Below, piece after piece: positions 9,307-19,564 of a stretch of 64,000 nucleotides of DNA. This stretch comes from Citrobacter youngae ATCC 29220 (GTDB taxonomy: Bacteria > Pseudomonadota > Gammaproteobacteria > Enterobacterales > Enterobacteriaceae), in assembly GCF_000155975.1 (NCBI RefSeq), contig NZ_GG730299.1:2016882-2080881 (forward strand). The letters are read 5' to 3'. The position numbers were made by a program, and so were the translations under genes. Under the pieces are notes generated by a model. It was not told the DNA's origin. It saw only the letters and a program-made list of their open reading frames with translations, and did no database searches. Positions within the stretch are counted from its first letter, which is position 1. Every line of letters begins with the position of its first letter.

Positions 9307-10227
9307 ATGAATATGAAATTGACAACGCTTTTCGCGGCGGCACTTGCGGTAGTTGGTTTTTGCAACACTGCCTCAGCCGTCACGTACCCGCTGCCTACCG
9401 ATGGTAGCCGTTTGATTGGCCAAAACCAGGTCATCACCATTCCTGAAGGCAATACCCAACCGCTGGAGTATTTTGCGGCAGAATATCAGATGGGTCTGTC
9501 TAACATGCTGGAAGCGAACCCTGGCGTGGATACTTTCCTGCCGAAGGGCGGTACCGTACTGAACATTCCTCAGCAGTTGATCCTGCCGGATACCGTGCAT
9601 GAAGGTATTGTTATCAACAGTGCTGAAATGCGTCTGTACTACTACCCGAAAGGCACCAACACCGTTATCGTTCTGCCGATCGGTATTGGTCAGTTAGGCA
9701 AAGACACCCCAATCAACTGGACCACCAAAGTTGAACGCAAGAAAGCGGGACCAACCTGGACGCCAACCGCAAAAATGCATGCGGAATACCGCGCTGCGGG
9801 CGAACCGCTGCCAGCCGTGGTTCCGGCAGGCCCGGATAACCCGATGGGTCTGTACGCGCTGTATATCGGCCGTCTGTATGCTATTCACGGTACCAATGCT
9901 AACTTCGGCATCGGCTTGCGTGTCAGCCACGGTTGCGTCCGTCTGCGTAACGATGACATCAAATTCCTGTTTGAAAATGTGCCGGTCGGCACTCGCGTAC
10001 AGTTTATTGATGAACCGGTGAAAGCCACTACTGAACCAGACGGCAGCCGTTACATCGAGGTACACAACCCACTGTCCACGACTGAAGCACAGTTTGAAGG
10101 CGGGGAAATCGTACCGATTACGCTGAACAAGAACATCACCAGCGTCACCGGTCAGTCTGACGTCGATCAGACCGTCGTTGACCAGGCGGTACAGAACCGT
10201 TCAGGTATGCCGGTTCGTCTGAACTAA
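9307..10227 (+). CDS. ldtB: L,D-transpeptidase LdtB (YbiS)
   Basis: A periplasmic L,D-transpeptidase that attaches Braun lipoprotein to peptidoglycan diaminopimelate. An N-terminal signal peptide (about residues 1-24, ending NTASA) is followed by a LysM-like region and the YkuD domain. The catalytic motif is SHGCVRL with Cys210 and an upstream HGTN histidine. The ATG at 9307 gives 306 residues, the same as E. coli YbiS; ATGs at 9238 and 9301 are in frame, and 9301 is a real alternative (two residues longer). REP repeats follow the stop codon. Confidence 0.94.
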   Translation: MNMKLTTLFAAALAVVGFCNTASAVTYPLPTDGSRLIGQNQVITIPEGNTQPLEYFAAEYQMGLSNMLEANPGVDTFLPKGGTVLNIPQQLILPDTVHEGIVINSAEMRLYYYPKGTNTVIVLPIGIGQLGKDTPINWTTKVERKKAGPTWTPTAKMHAEYRAAGEPLPAVVPAGPDNPMGLYALYIGRLYAIHGTNANFGIGLRVSHGCVRLRNDDIKFLFENVPVGTRVQFIDEPVKATTEPDGSRYIEVHNPLSTTEAQFEGGEIVPITLNKNITSVTGQSDVDQTVVDQAVQNRSGMPVRLN

Positions 10228-10238
10228 TCTGCTATACA

Positions 10239-10310
10239 TGCCCGATGGCGCTACGCTTATCGGGCCTACCACCGCACCAGGCCGGATCAGGCGCCAGCCG
10301 CCATCCGGCA
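10239..10310. repeat. REP pair after ldtB
   Basis: Two REP-like hairpins: TGCCCGATGGCGCTACGCTT...CGGGC at 10239-10265 and GGCCGGATCAGGCG...CATCCGGC at 10280-10309. They lie between the convergent genes ldtB and ybiR. Confidence 0.85.
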
Positions 10311-10321
10311 CACCATATCAA

Positions 10322-11431
10322 TTACATCACCTGCAGCAAAACATACCCTACCAGCGCCGCCCATATCAGCATCGGCAACGAATACCAATGAAAACGCCAC
10401 CAGATCCGTCGGTCGTTTGCCATCCGCAAGGCAATAAGATTCGCCAGCGATCCCGGCAACAGACCAAAACCGCCCACATTGACCGCCCAGGCCAGCAGCA
10501 GCGTCGGCGGAACGTAGTTCAGCAACAAAATCGTACTGGGAACATTACTGATAAACTGCGACAGGCCAATGGCCGTCAACCAGAGACCCGGCGCTGAGAG
10601 CGTACCAATCTGGTGGGTTATCCCCTGCAATGCCGGTAGCTGCGTCAGCAAATGCACATCAATAAACATCGCCATAAACACCAGCAGCAGCGTCCAGTCC
10701 ACACTGAGGATGACGCGACGAGCCAGAACCATGAACCCCGCCGCCACAATCGCCAGCCCCCACAGTTCTTGTTTTAACTCCAGCGCCGTCAGAAAGATGA
10801 GATACAGCGCCAGACAGCTCCACACCAGGCGCGGTTGCCAGTCAGGCGCGCGCGTCCCGGTATGATAGTGCAATGCTTTATTCGGGAAGCTGAACCAGCA
10901 CAGCGCCACCAGCGTCAGCATCATGGCCCCCGCGAGCGGCGCCATTTGCCAGGTAAACGCGGCAAATGATAACCCGGAGCGCCCCCACATCAGGATATTT
11001 TGCGGATTGCCTATTGGCGTGAGCAACGATCCGGCGTTCACCGCCAGCGCCTCAAAGATAATCAGGCGATTCACCGGGATGGCGCATAATTTCTTCAGGG
11101 TTATCGTCAGCGGGACAACAATAAACAGCGCAACATCGTTGGTCAGAAACGTCGACAGCAACGCCGCCGCCAGTACCATAAATATCGCCAGTTGGCGTTC
11201 AGTGTGAAAGCGGCGGGTCATCTTGCGCCCTAACACATCGAAGTAACCGCTTAACTCCACGCCTTTGGTCAGCAACATCAGGCCGCTAAGCGTAATGATG
11301 GTGCGCCAGTCAATCGCCCCAGGCCATGACCGGGGCGTAAATGGCGTGAACAAGCTCAGTACAACACCAACGATGATTAACAGCTGAAAAAAGCGATCGC
11401 GCTGCAAGGCGCGTAATAAAGGAAAACTCAT
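10322..11431 (-). CDS. ybiR: Putative inner-membrane transporter YbiR (ArsB/NhaD-type)
   Basis: An integral membrane protein of 369 residues with about ten hydrophobic segments, similar throughout to E. coli YbiR and to the ion transporter superfamily that includes ArsB and the anion:sodium symporters. The substrate is not known. It starts inside the last codon of mntR (4-bp overlap), so it is translated from the mntR transcript. That link suggests, but does not prove, a connection with manganese or metal stress. Confidence 0.88.
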   Translation of the reverse strand: MSFPLLRALQRDRFFQLLIIVGVVLSLFTPFTPRSWPGAIDWRTIITLSGLMLLTKGVELSGYFDVLGRKMTRRFHTERQLAIFMVLAAALLSTFLTNDVALFIVVPLTITLKKLCAIPVNRLIIFEALAVNAGSLLTPIGNPQNILMWGRSGLSFAAFTWQMAPLAGAMMLTLVALCWFSFPNKALHYHTGTRAPDWQPRLVWSCLALYLIFLTALELKQELWGLAIVAAGFMVLARRVILSVDWTLLLVFMAMFIDVHLLTQLPALQGITHQIGTLSAPGLWLTAIGLSQFISNVPSTILLLNYVPPTLLLAWAVNVGGFGLLPGSLANLIALRMANDRRIWWRFHWYSLPMLIWAALVGYVLLQVM

Positions 11432-11901
11432 TCAGAGCCGGTTCCTTGCTGTTGCGTAAAACGGCTAAACGCTTCCAGCGTTTCCTTACTGACGTGGTGC
11501 TCCATGCCTTCCGCGTCCCGACGGGCAATTTCCGGACTAATACCTAACATCAACAGGAAATTTTCCACAATCTGATGACGCTCCCGGCTCTCCTGGGCCA
11601 GCCGTTCACCTTCGGCAGTTAAAAACACGCCGCGCCAGGGGATCATTTCAATCAACCCGACCGAAGCAAGGCGCTTCAACATTTTGGCAACCGTCGGCTG
11701 GGAAACGCCAAGTCGGGCGGCCATATCCACCTGGCGCGCTTCCCCCACCTCAATAATGAGGTCGGAAATCAGCTCTACGTAGTCATCAATCAGCTCGCGG
11801 CGATGCGCCTCGCGAACCTGACGAAACCCTTCAACGTGTTCTTCGACATTCACCAATTGCGTCACTTTTTTTGTTGTTGGCATACCTGCGCGACGACTCA
11901 T
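11428..11901 (-). CDS. mntR: Manganese-responsive transcriptional regulator MntR
   Basis: A DtxR-family repressor of 157 residues. It binds Mn(II) and represses mntH and mntS and activates mntP in E. coli. The winged helix lies at about residues 45-90 ([18 protein letters not shown]), and the C-terminal dimerisation and metal-binding half includes [10 protein letters not shown]. The ATG at 11901 is preceded by a GAGGAAGC site. It heads a two-gene unit with ybiR, and mntS is divergent 187 bp away, with a palindrome fitting an MntR site between them. Confidence 0.95.
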   Translation of the reverse strand: MSRRAGMPTTKKVTQLVNVEEHVEGFRQVREAHRRELIDDYVELISDLIIEVGEARQVDMAARLGVSQPTVAKMLKRLASVGLIEMIPWRGVFLTAEGERLAQESRERHQIVENFLLMLGISPEIARRDAEGMEHHVSKETLEAFSRFTQQQGTGSE

Positions 11902-12010
11902 TCTGCTTCCTCGTTACTGTGACGCGTTAACGGCATCTGATTAGAGAGCGCTCATTGTAAACCAGAGTTGCGTGGGCACAAAAAATTAACGTTTTAGCAA
12001 TAGCTATATA

Positions 12011-12028
12011 ATATAGCCTGTGCTATAT
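12011..12028. promoter_or_regulatory. Probable MntR operator before mntS
   Basis: ATATAGCCTGTGCTATAT has perfect 7-bp arms ATATAGC / GCTATAT around CTGT, as in E. coli MntR boxes. It lies 60 bp before the mntS ATG. A second AT-rich dyad (CTATATAATATAG, 12004-12016) overlaps it. The same gap must also hold the mntR promoter. Confidence 0.7.
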
Positions 12029-12087
12029 CTGTATATAATAAAGACATCCCTCAAGGACTGATGGGATTGTGAAGTCAGGAGGTTTAT

Positions 12088-12216
12088 ATGAATGAATTTA
12101 AGAGGTGTATACGCGTGTTTAGCCACTCTCCCTTTAAAGTACGGTTAATGCTGATCTCTATGCTGTGTGACATGATTAACAGCAAACCAGAGCAGGATAA
12201 ACCTTCGCAAAAATAA
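12088..12216 (+). CDS. mntS: Small manganese protein MntS
   Basis: A 42-residue protein (MNEFKRCIRVF...SQK), nearly identical to E. coli MntS, which is repressed by MntR with manganese and raises available intracellular Mn, probably by inhibiting the MntP exporter. The ATG follows AGGAGG by seven bases. The gene is too short for a length-based ORF scan. A palindrome for MntR lies upstream and a hairpin terminator begins two bases after the stop. Confidence 0.93.
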   Translation: MNEFKRCIRVFSHSPFKVRLMLISMLCDMINSKPEQDKPSQK

Positions 12217-12217
12217 T

Positions 12218-12245
12218 GCGGCGTCGCGGTACGCCGCTTCTTTTT
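12218..12245 (+). terminator. Terminator after mntS
   Basis: GCGGCGT-CGCGGT-ACGCCGC hairpin followed by TTCTTTTT, two bases after the mntS stop. A typical rho-independent terminator; it should make mntS a short single-gene transcript. Confidence 0.85.
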
Positions 12246-12492
12246 CCTGCCGCCATTCGGATACGGCGATCGTTTTTGCGCCAATACCCCTTCTTTTTGT
12301 CAGTTTTGCCACGTCCCTCGCAAAACAATTTCTTTGTAGTAGTTGACCTTCTCTTGTACACACTCTATCTTTTCGCAGCCCTGCGTATATTGCGGCTCGC
12401 GGATGCGGACCCTATCCCTCTTCTCGCTCTCTCAGGCAGGCTATGACCCTTAGCGCCAGGGTAAGCACATGGCGTTTTTGTAACAGTGGCAT

Positions 12493-14073
12493 ATGAATTT
12501 AACCCTCAAAGAGTCAATCATTGCTCGTAGCCGGGCGATTAGTCCGTGGACTGGCCTCTATTTCTTACAGTCTCTGCTAATCAACCTTGCGCTGGGCTAT
12601 CCGCTTAGCCTGCTCTACAGCGTTGCTTTCACCTGTATATTAACGCTGCTCTGGCGCAGCGCGCCGCGCGCGCAGAAAGTGCTGATCGGCATTTGTTCGC
12701 TCATTGCGGCAATGTACTTTCCGTTTGGCCAGGCTTACGGTTCGCCGAACTTCAATACCTTGCTGGCGCTGCACTCAACCAATATGGAAGAGTCCACCGA
12801 AATCCTGACCATTTTCCCCTGGTACAGTTATCTGGTTGGGGTGTTTATTTTTGCCCTCGGCGTTATCGCCGTACGCCGTAAAAAAGAAGCGCAGAAGCGT
12901 AGCTGGAATAAGTTCGACAGCGTTTGTTTGCTGTTCAGCGTTGTCGCCTTCTTTGTTGCCCCGGTGCAAAACCTGGCCTGGGGCGGCGTGTTCAAGCTGA
13001 AAGACAGCGGCTATCCGGTTTTCCGCTTCGCCAAGGACGTTATCGTCAATAACAACGAAGTGCTCGATGAGCAGGAGCGCATGGCGAAGCTGTCGAGTGT
13101 GAAAGACAGCTGGACGGTAACCAGCGTGAAGCCAAAGTATCACACCTACGTTGTGGTTATCGGTGAAAGCGCCCGCCGCGATGCGCTAGGGGCATTTGGC
13201 GGCCACTGGGATAACACTCCGTTTGCCAGTTCCGTTAACGGCTATCTCTTTGCTGATTACATTGCCGCAAGCGGTTCGACGCAGAAATCACTTGGCTTAA
13301 CGCTTAATCGGGTCGTCGATAACAAACCCCAGTTTCAGGATAACTTTGTTACCCTGGCCAACCGCGCGGGATTCCAGACATGGTGGTTTTCCAATCAGGG
13401 ACAGATTGGCGAATACGATACGGCTATCGCCAGCATCGCTAAGCGGGCTGATGAAGTACACTTCCTCAAAAACGGTGATTTTGAAGCAGATAAAAATACC
13501 CGTGACGAAGCGCTGTTGAAGATGACCGCCCAGGTTCTGGCCACCGAACGCACTCAGCCACAGCTTATCGTGCTGCATTTAATGGGTTCACATCCGCAGG
13601 CATGCGACCGTACGCAGGGTAAATACGAGACTTTCGTCCAGTCAAAAGAGACATCCTGTTATCTGTACACCATGACGCAGACGGATGACCTGCTGCGCCA
13701 GCTTTACGGGCAATTACGTAACAGCGGCAGTAGCTTCTCGATGGTCTATTTCTCCGATCATGGTCTCGCCTTCAAAGAGCGGGGAAAAGAGGTGCAGTAC
13801 CTGGCGCATGACGATCAATTCCAGCAGAATTTCCAGGTACCCTTTATGGTGCTGTCGAGCGATGATAAAGCGCATCGGGTGATTAAAGCCCGTCGCTCTG
13901 CGAATGATTTCCTCAGCTTTTTCTCACAATGGACGGGGATAAGCGCCAAAGAAATTACCAACAGCTACCGTTTTATCTCAGAGAAAAAGGCCGGTCCGGT
14001 GTATATCACCAACTTCAAACTGCAGAAGGTGGACTACAACCATCTTGGTACCGATATTTTCTCCACCAAATAA
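12493..14073 (+). CDS. opgE: Phosphoethanolamine transferase OpgE (YbiP)
   Basis: An inner-membrane enzyme that adds phosphoethanolamine to osmoregulated periplasmic glucans in Salmonella and E. coli. Four or five hydrophobic segments in residues 20-160 precede a periplasmic alkaline-phosphatase-like sulfatase domain. The GESARRDALG segment carries a metal ligand, the threonine in SGSTQKSL is the probable nucleophile, and SDHGLAF near residue 425 completes the metal site. The length of 526 residues matches the family. It is separated from mntS by 276 bp with no clear function seen. Confidence 0.9.
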   Translation: MNLTLKESIIARSRAISPWTGLYFLQSLLINLALGYPLSLLYSVAFTCILTLLWRSAPRAQKVLIGICSLIAAMYFPFGQAYGSPNFNTLLALHSTNMEESTEILTIFPWYSYLVGVFIFALGVIAVRRKKEAQKRSWNKFDSVCLLFSVVAFFVAPVQNLAWGGVFKLKDSGYPVFRFAKDVIVNNNEVLDEQERMAKLSSVKDSWTVTSVKPKYHTYVVVIGESARRDALGAFGGHWDNTPFASSVNGYLFADYIAASGSTQKSLGLTLNRVVDNKPQFQDNFVTLANRAGFQTWWFSNQGQIGEYDTAIASIAKRADEVHFLKNGDFEADKNTRDEALLKMTAQVLATERTQPQLIVLHLMGSHPQACDRTQGKYETFVQSKETSCYLYTMTQTDDLLRQLYGQLRNSGSSFSMVYFSDHGLAFKERGKEVQYLAHDDQFQQNFQVPFMVLSSDDKAHRVIKARRSANDFLSFFSQWTGISAKEITNSYRFISEKKAGPVYITNFKLQKVDYNHLGTDIFSTK

Positions 14074-14079
14074 TACGTT

Positions 14080-14136
14080 GTCGGCCGGATAAAGCATTTT
14101 GCTACCGATGCCTGATGCGCTTATCAGGCCTACAAC
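14080..14136. repeat. REP pair after opgE
   Basis: GTCGGCCGGATAAAGC and CTGATGCGCTTATCAGGCCTAC form a short REP element between opgE and the shared terminator. Confidence 0.75.
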
Positions 14137-14160
14137 GACATTCCTTCCTGCATTACACGC

Positions 14161-14192
14161 AAAAAAAATCCGCCCCTTGAGGCGGATTTTTT
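14161..14192. terminator. Bidirectional terminator for opgE and ompX
   Basis: AAAAAATCCGCC-CCTTGA-GGCGGATTTTTT: a strong stem with A and T runs on both sides, so it works in both directions. It lies between the convergent genes opgE and ompX. Confidence 0.9.
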
Positions 14193-14207
14193 ATATCACC
14201 GAAGTGA

Positions 14208-14723
14208 TTAGAAGCGGTAACCCACGCCAGCGATCCAGGTGCCAACGTCAACGCTACGAATACGGCTCTGCTCGTAGGAGAAATCCAGAGCAACGTTTTC
14301 GATCGGGTTGAACTGCAGACCAGCACCGTAAGAGAAACCGTAGTCGCTGGTGGTGTGGTTGTCAGCAGGGGTTGCTGCGTTCTGGAATTTACCGTAACCA
14401 ACACCCACTACGCCGTAGATGCTTGCCCAGTCGTTCAGACGGTAAGCCGGACCAGCAGTGATGCCGTAGTATTGAGTTTTGTTGTAGTCGCCAGAAGCAT
14501 CGGTACGGTCTTTTTCAGTGTAAGTGAAGGAACCGATTACACCCAGCGGGTTGTTGTCCTGCTCGTAGCGATACTTCAGGTTGAAACCGTTCATTTTGTT
14601 CGCTGCGCCCTGAGCATCGCTCTGAGCGTAACCACCGGTAACGGTAGAAGTAGCAGCTACAGCAGTACCTGCGGAGAAAGCCAGAACAGCGGCCAGTGCT
14701 GAAAGACATGCAATTTTTTTCAT
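14208..14723 (-). CDS. ompX: Outer membrane protein OmpX
   Basis: An 8-strand beta-barrel outer membrane protein of 171 residues with a 23-residue signal peptide ending SAGTAVA before ATSTVTGG. The C-terminal Tyr-Arg-Phe is the BAM recognition signal. The ATG at 14723 with GAGGTGG just before it is preferred to an upstream in-frame GTG. In E. coli and Salmonella, the small RNA CyaR pairs with this ribosome binding region; that pairing is consistent with but not shown by this sequence. The surface loops, such as residues with AATPADNHTTS, differ from E. coli. Confidence 0.96.
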   Translation of the reverse strand: MKKIACLSALAAVLAFSAGTAVAATSTVTGGYAQSDAQGAANKMNGFNLKYRYEQDNNPLGVIGSFTYTEKDRTDASGDYNKTQYYGITAGPAYRLNDWASIYGVVGVGYGKFQNAATPADNHTTSDYGFSYGAGLQFNPIENVALDFSYEQSRIRSVDVGTWIAGVGYRF

Positions 14724-15123
14724 AACCACCTCAAATGTGCTTCAAGTAAATCCTAAGTTTTAAATATAACAAAAATTGATGGGAAACTCTTTGCGATTCG
14801 CGGTGTCTAACGGGCTCTTTCATGTAACAAAACGTTTCACAAACCAGCTATATCTTTCAATTTACACCACTTTTTTAAGGTAATGAGCCATTATTGCGCG
14901 CACAATACGACACATTCATCCAGATAATTCCTAATCACACAGATTATTAATCCGTCAATTTTTCATCATTGTACGGATCTGAAGAATTTTTTTTTCAACG
15001 AATACTCAACCGGTTGAGTGTATTTCCATTACACTCGCTGTTTTACTTTTCTATACATATTGCCATCCGCGTCGTAACGTCGCGCAGATGAAGACGTGTA
15101 ATCATTATTTGTCAGGAGAAAGG
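14724..15123. promoter_or_regulatory. 400-bp ompX-rhtA divergent control region
   Basis: AT-rich DNA holding both promoters. A perfect 16-bp palindrome ACTCAACCGGTTGAGT is at 15004-15019. Its right arm can pair alternatively with TACACTC at 15030-15036 (GAGTGTA, 15016-15022). A TATACAT -10-like element at 15052 would place the palindrome at or just upstream of the -35 region of rhtA. A T9-10 run at 14986-14995 precedes it. No ORF was supported here. Confidence 0.5.
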
Positions 15124-16011
15124 ATGCCGGGATCGTTACGTAAAGCGCCTGTCTGGTTACCTATTTTGGTTTTGCTTATTGCTATGTCCTCCATTCAAAG
15201 CGGAGCATCTCTGGCAAAATCGCTGTTCCCTCTTGTCGGTGCGCCTGGCGTTACCGCGCTGCGCCTTGCGCTGGGCACTCTCATCCTCATCGCCTTCTTT
15301 AAACCCTGGCGTTTACGTTTTGCTAAAGAACAGCGCCTGCCGCTGCTGTTTTATGGTCTGTCTCTGGGTGGGATGAACTATCTCTTCTATCTGTCAATTC
15401 AGACCGTCCCGCTGGGAATTGCCGTGGCGCTGGAGTTTACCGGCCCGCTCGCGGTAGCGCTGTTTTCATCCCGACGCCCTGTAGATTTTATTTGGGTTGC
15501 GCTGGCCGTTCTTGGGCTTTGGTTCCTGTTGCCGCTTGGACAGGACGTTTCTCATGTGGATTTAACCGGTGCTGCGCTGGCGCTGGGAGCTGGCGCCTGT
15601 TGGGCAATTTATATTCTCACCGGGCAGCGGGCCGGGGCCGAACACGGTCCGGCAACCGTAGCGGTTGGTTCATTAATCGCGGCGCTGGTTTTTGTGCCAA
15701 TCGGCGCGCTTCAGGCCGGTGATGCCCTGTGGCACTGGTCCATACTGCCGTTGGGTCTGGCCGTAGCGGTTCTCTCCACCGCGCTGCCCTATTCGCTGGA
15801 GATGATTGCATTAACGCGACTACCGACGCGCACTTTTGGTACGTTGATGAGCATGGAGCCCGCGCTGGCTGCGGTTTCCGGAATGATTTTCCTCGGTGAA
15901 ACGCTAACGCTTATCCAGACGCTGGCTCTGGGGGCTATTATTGCCGCATCAATGGGCTCTACGCTCACTATTCGCAAAGAACCACAAATTAAGCAAGTTG
16001 ACGTGAATTAA
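15124..16011 (+). CDS. rhtA: Threonine/homoserine exporter RhtA
   Basis: An inner-membrane EamA/DMT exporter with ten hydrophobic segments in two five-helix repeats, 295 residues as in E. coli. It exports threonine and homoserine. The ATG at 15124 follows CAGGAGAAAGG; an in-frame ATG at 15088 would add 12 residues with no hydrophobic character and is rejected. It is a single gene, with a perfect inverted repeat eight bases after the stop. Confidence 0.94.
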   Translation: MPGSLRKAPVWLPILVLLIAMSSIQSGASLAKSLFPLVGAPGVTALRLALGTLILIAFFKPWRLRFAKEQRLPLLFYGLSLGGMNYLFYLSIQTVPLGIAVALEFTGPLAVALFSSRRPVDFIWVALAVLGLWFLLPLGQDVSHVDLTGAALALGAGACWAIYILTGQRAGAEHGPATVAVGSLIAALVFVPIGALQAGDALWHWSILPLGLAVAVLSTALPYSLEMIALTRLPTRTFGTLMSMEPALAAVSGMIFLGETLTLIQTLALGAIIAASMGSTLTIRKEPQIKQVDVN

Positions 16012-16818
<807 letters not shown>

Positions 16819-16841
16819 CGGCTGACATAAGAATTACCTAT

Positions 16842-16867
16842 AAAACCCTCGCTCCGGCGGGGGTTTT
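16842..16867 (+). terminator. dps terminator
   Basis: AAAACCCTCGC-TCCG-GCGGGGGTTTT, an 11-bp stem with one G-T pair, ending in a T run, 23 bp after dps. Confidence 0.88.
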
Positions 16868-17011
16868 GCACTTCTATAGTGCATGATATTGAGCATTCAT
16901 CACTCCAAAGTAAATTATTTGTAATAATCACCTCACACAATCGTTAACGAAAGATTGTTTAATCAACAATTTTTACGCTAAATAGTCATACCGTTTGCAC
17001 AGCGGCCGGCA

Positions 17012-17041
17012 CGCACCAAATGAGTGCCCCAAAACGGTGCG
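17012..17041. promoter_or_regulatory. Two overlapping NtrC (GlnG) sites before glnH
   Basis: CGCACC-AAATG-AGTGCC (17012-17028) and TGCCCC-AAAAC-GGTGCG (17025-17041) both fit the NtrC consensus TGCACC-N5-GGTGCA with a few mismatches. They lie about 75-100 bp upstream of the sigma-54 promoter, the normal enhancer arrangement of glnHp2. Confidence 0.75.
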
Positions 17042-17111
17042 CACCGACCGCTTTGCCCTCCTTATTGTGCAGAAAAAAGAGACACCCTCTTTTTAAAACA
17101 ATGAGTTGTAA

Positions 17112-17930
<819 letters not shown>

Positions 17931-17942
17931 TAACCGGTAGCG

Positions 17943-18030
17943 TTGCCCGGTAGCGTGATGCTTGCCGGGCATGTGCCAGCATTTTTGAGACCTGCAGACC
18001 GGATAAGCGCAGCGCGTCCGGCAAAGCGGG
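17943..18030. repeat. REP pair within glnHPQ, between glnH and glnP
   Basis: TTGCCCGGTAGCGTGATGC...GCCGGGCA (17943-17971) and GACCGGATAAGCGCAGCGCGTCCGGC (17997-18022). An intra-operon REP after a binding-protein gene fits the known pattern of 3' mRNA stabilisation for differential expression. Confidence 0.85.
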
Positions 18031-18068
18031 CATTTGGAATATTTACACCACGGTAACAGGAACGACAT

Positions 18069-18728
18069 ATGCAGTTTGACTGGAGTGCCATCTGGCCCGC
18101 CATCCCGCTTTTGATTGAAGGCGCCAAAATGACCTTATGGATTTCGATCCTCGGTCTGGCTGGCGGTCTGGTAATCGGACTTGCCGCAGGGTTTGCGCGG
18201 ACTTTCGGCGGTTGGATAGCCAACCACGTAGCGCTGGTGTTTATCGAAGTCATCCGCGGTACGCCCATTGTTGTACAGGTTATGTTTATCTACTTCGCCC
18301 TGCCAATGGCGTTTAACGATTTACGTATTGACCCCTTTAGCGCCGCCGTTGTCACCATCATGATCAACTCCGGCGCCTATATTGCGGAAATCACCCGCGG
18401 CGCGGTGCTCTCAATCCATAAAGGATTCAGCGAGGCCGGGCTGGCGCTTGGGCTTTCACGCACCGAAACCATCCGCCACGTTATTTTACCTCTCGCGCTG
18501 CGTCGTATGCTGCCGCCGCTGGGCAACCAGTGGATCATCAGCATTAAAGATACCTCGCTGTTTATCGTCATTGGCGTCGCTGAACTGACCCGTCAGGGGC
18601 AGGAAATCATTGCCGGTAACTTCCGCGCACTGGAAATCTGGAGCGCCGTTGCGGTGTTCTATCTGATCATTACGCTGGTGCTGAGCTTCATTCTGCGTCG
18701 TCTGGAAAGAAGGATGAAAATCCTGTGA
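18069..18728 (+). CDS. glnP: Glutamine ABC transporter permease GlnP
   Basis: Inner-membrane permease of the glutamine importer, 219 residues, with five hydrophobic segments and the EAA-type loop around residues 120-140 ([16 protein letters not shown]) that contacts GlnQ. It belongs to the His/Glu/Gln/Arg permease family. Its stop codon overlaps the GTG start of glnQ by four bases, so translation is coupled. Confidence 0.96.
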   Translation: MQFDWSAIWPAIPLLIEGAKMTLWISILGLAGGLVIGLAAGFARTFGGWIANHVALVFIEVIRGTPIVVQVMFIYFALPMAFNDLRIDPFSAAVVTIMINSGAYIAEITRGAVLSIHKGFSEAGLALGLSRTETIRHVILPLALRRMLPPLGNQWIISIKDTSLFIVIGVAELTRQGQEIIAGNFRALEIWSAVAVFYLIITLVLSFILRRLERRMKIL

Positions 18729-19447
18729 TTGAATTTAAAAACGTTTCTAAGCACTTTGGTCCTACCCAGGTGCTGCACAATATTGATCTGAACATTAAGC
18801 AGGGTGAAGTGGTGGTCATTATCGGACCGTCCGGATCCGGTAAATCTACGCTGCTGCGCTGCATTAACAAGCTGGAAGAGATAACCTCTGGCGATCTGAT
18901 CGTCGACGGTCTGAAAGTCAACGATCCCAAGGTAGACGAGCGGTTAATCCGCCAGGAAGCCGGGATGGTGTTTCAGCAGTTCTACCTGTTCCCTCATCTG
19001 ACGGCGCTGGAAAACGTCATGTTTGGGCCGCTGCGCGTACGCGGAGCGAATAAAGAACAGGCAGAAAAGTTGGCTAAAGAGCTGCTGGCGAAGGTCGGTC
19101 TGGCCGAACGCGCGCATCACTACCCTTCGGAGCTGTCCGGCGGTCAACAGCAGCGTGTGGCCATTGCCCGTGCGCTGGCGGTGAAGCCGAAAATGATGCT
19201 GTTTGATGAACCCACCTCTGCGCTGGACCCGGAGCTGCGCCACGAAGTTCTGAAAGTTATGCAGGATCTGGCGGAAGAAGGAATGACCATGGTAATTGTG
19301 ACCCACGAAATCGGCTTTGCCGAAAAAGTGGCTTCACGCCTGATTTTCATTGATAAGGGACGTATTGCCGAAGATGGCAATCCGCAGGCCCTGATTGAAA
19401 ATCCACCCAGCCAGCGTTTACAGGAATTCTTGCAGCACGTTTCCTGA
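18725..19447 (+). CDS. glnQ: Glutamine ABC transporter ATPase GlnQ
   Basis: Cytoplasmic ATPase that drives GlnP, 240 residues. Walker [10 protein letters not shown] is at about 34-42, the signature LSGGQQQR near 135, and Walker [11 protein letters not shown] near 160. It starts with GTG in the overlap GTGA with the glnP stop, as in E. coli. A strong terminator eight bases after the stop ends the glnHPQ operon. Confidence 0.96.
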   Translation: MIEFKNVSKHFGPTQVLHNIDLNIKQGEVVVIIGPSGSGKSTLLRCINKLEEITSGDLIVDGLKVNDPKVDERLIRQEAGMVFQQFYLFPHLTALENVMFGPLRVRGANKEQAEKLAKELLAKVGLAERAHHYPSELSGGQQQRVAIARALAVKPKMMLFDEPTSALDPELRHEVLKVMQDLAEEGMTMVIVTHEIGFAEKVASRLIFIDKGRIAEDGNPQALIENPPSQRLQEFLQHVS

Positions 19448-19454
19448 TGCCTTG

Positions 19455-19481
19455 ACCTCCCTTCGCCCGAAGGGAGGTTTT
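19455..19481 (+). terminator. glnHPQ terminator
   Basis: ACCTCCCTTC-GCCC-GAAGGGAGGTTTT, a perfect 10-bp stem with a T run right after glnQ. Confidence 0.92.
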
Positions 19482-19564
19482 CACCAGAATCCTCTCATTT
19501 CAATTATCTCCCGCCCTGCCATCTATACTTATCCTTTTGCATTTATTTTCTCATGGGAGGAGTC

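Noticed and set aside
12084-12284. A 66-codon minus-strand ORF covering mntS
   Set aside because: The plus-strand 42-codon mntS has a strong ribosome binding site and family match; the opposite ORF overlaps it and the terminator.
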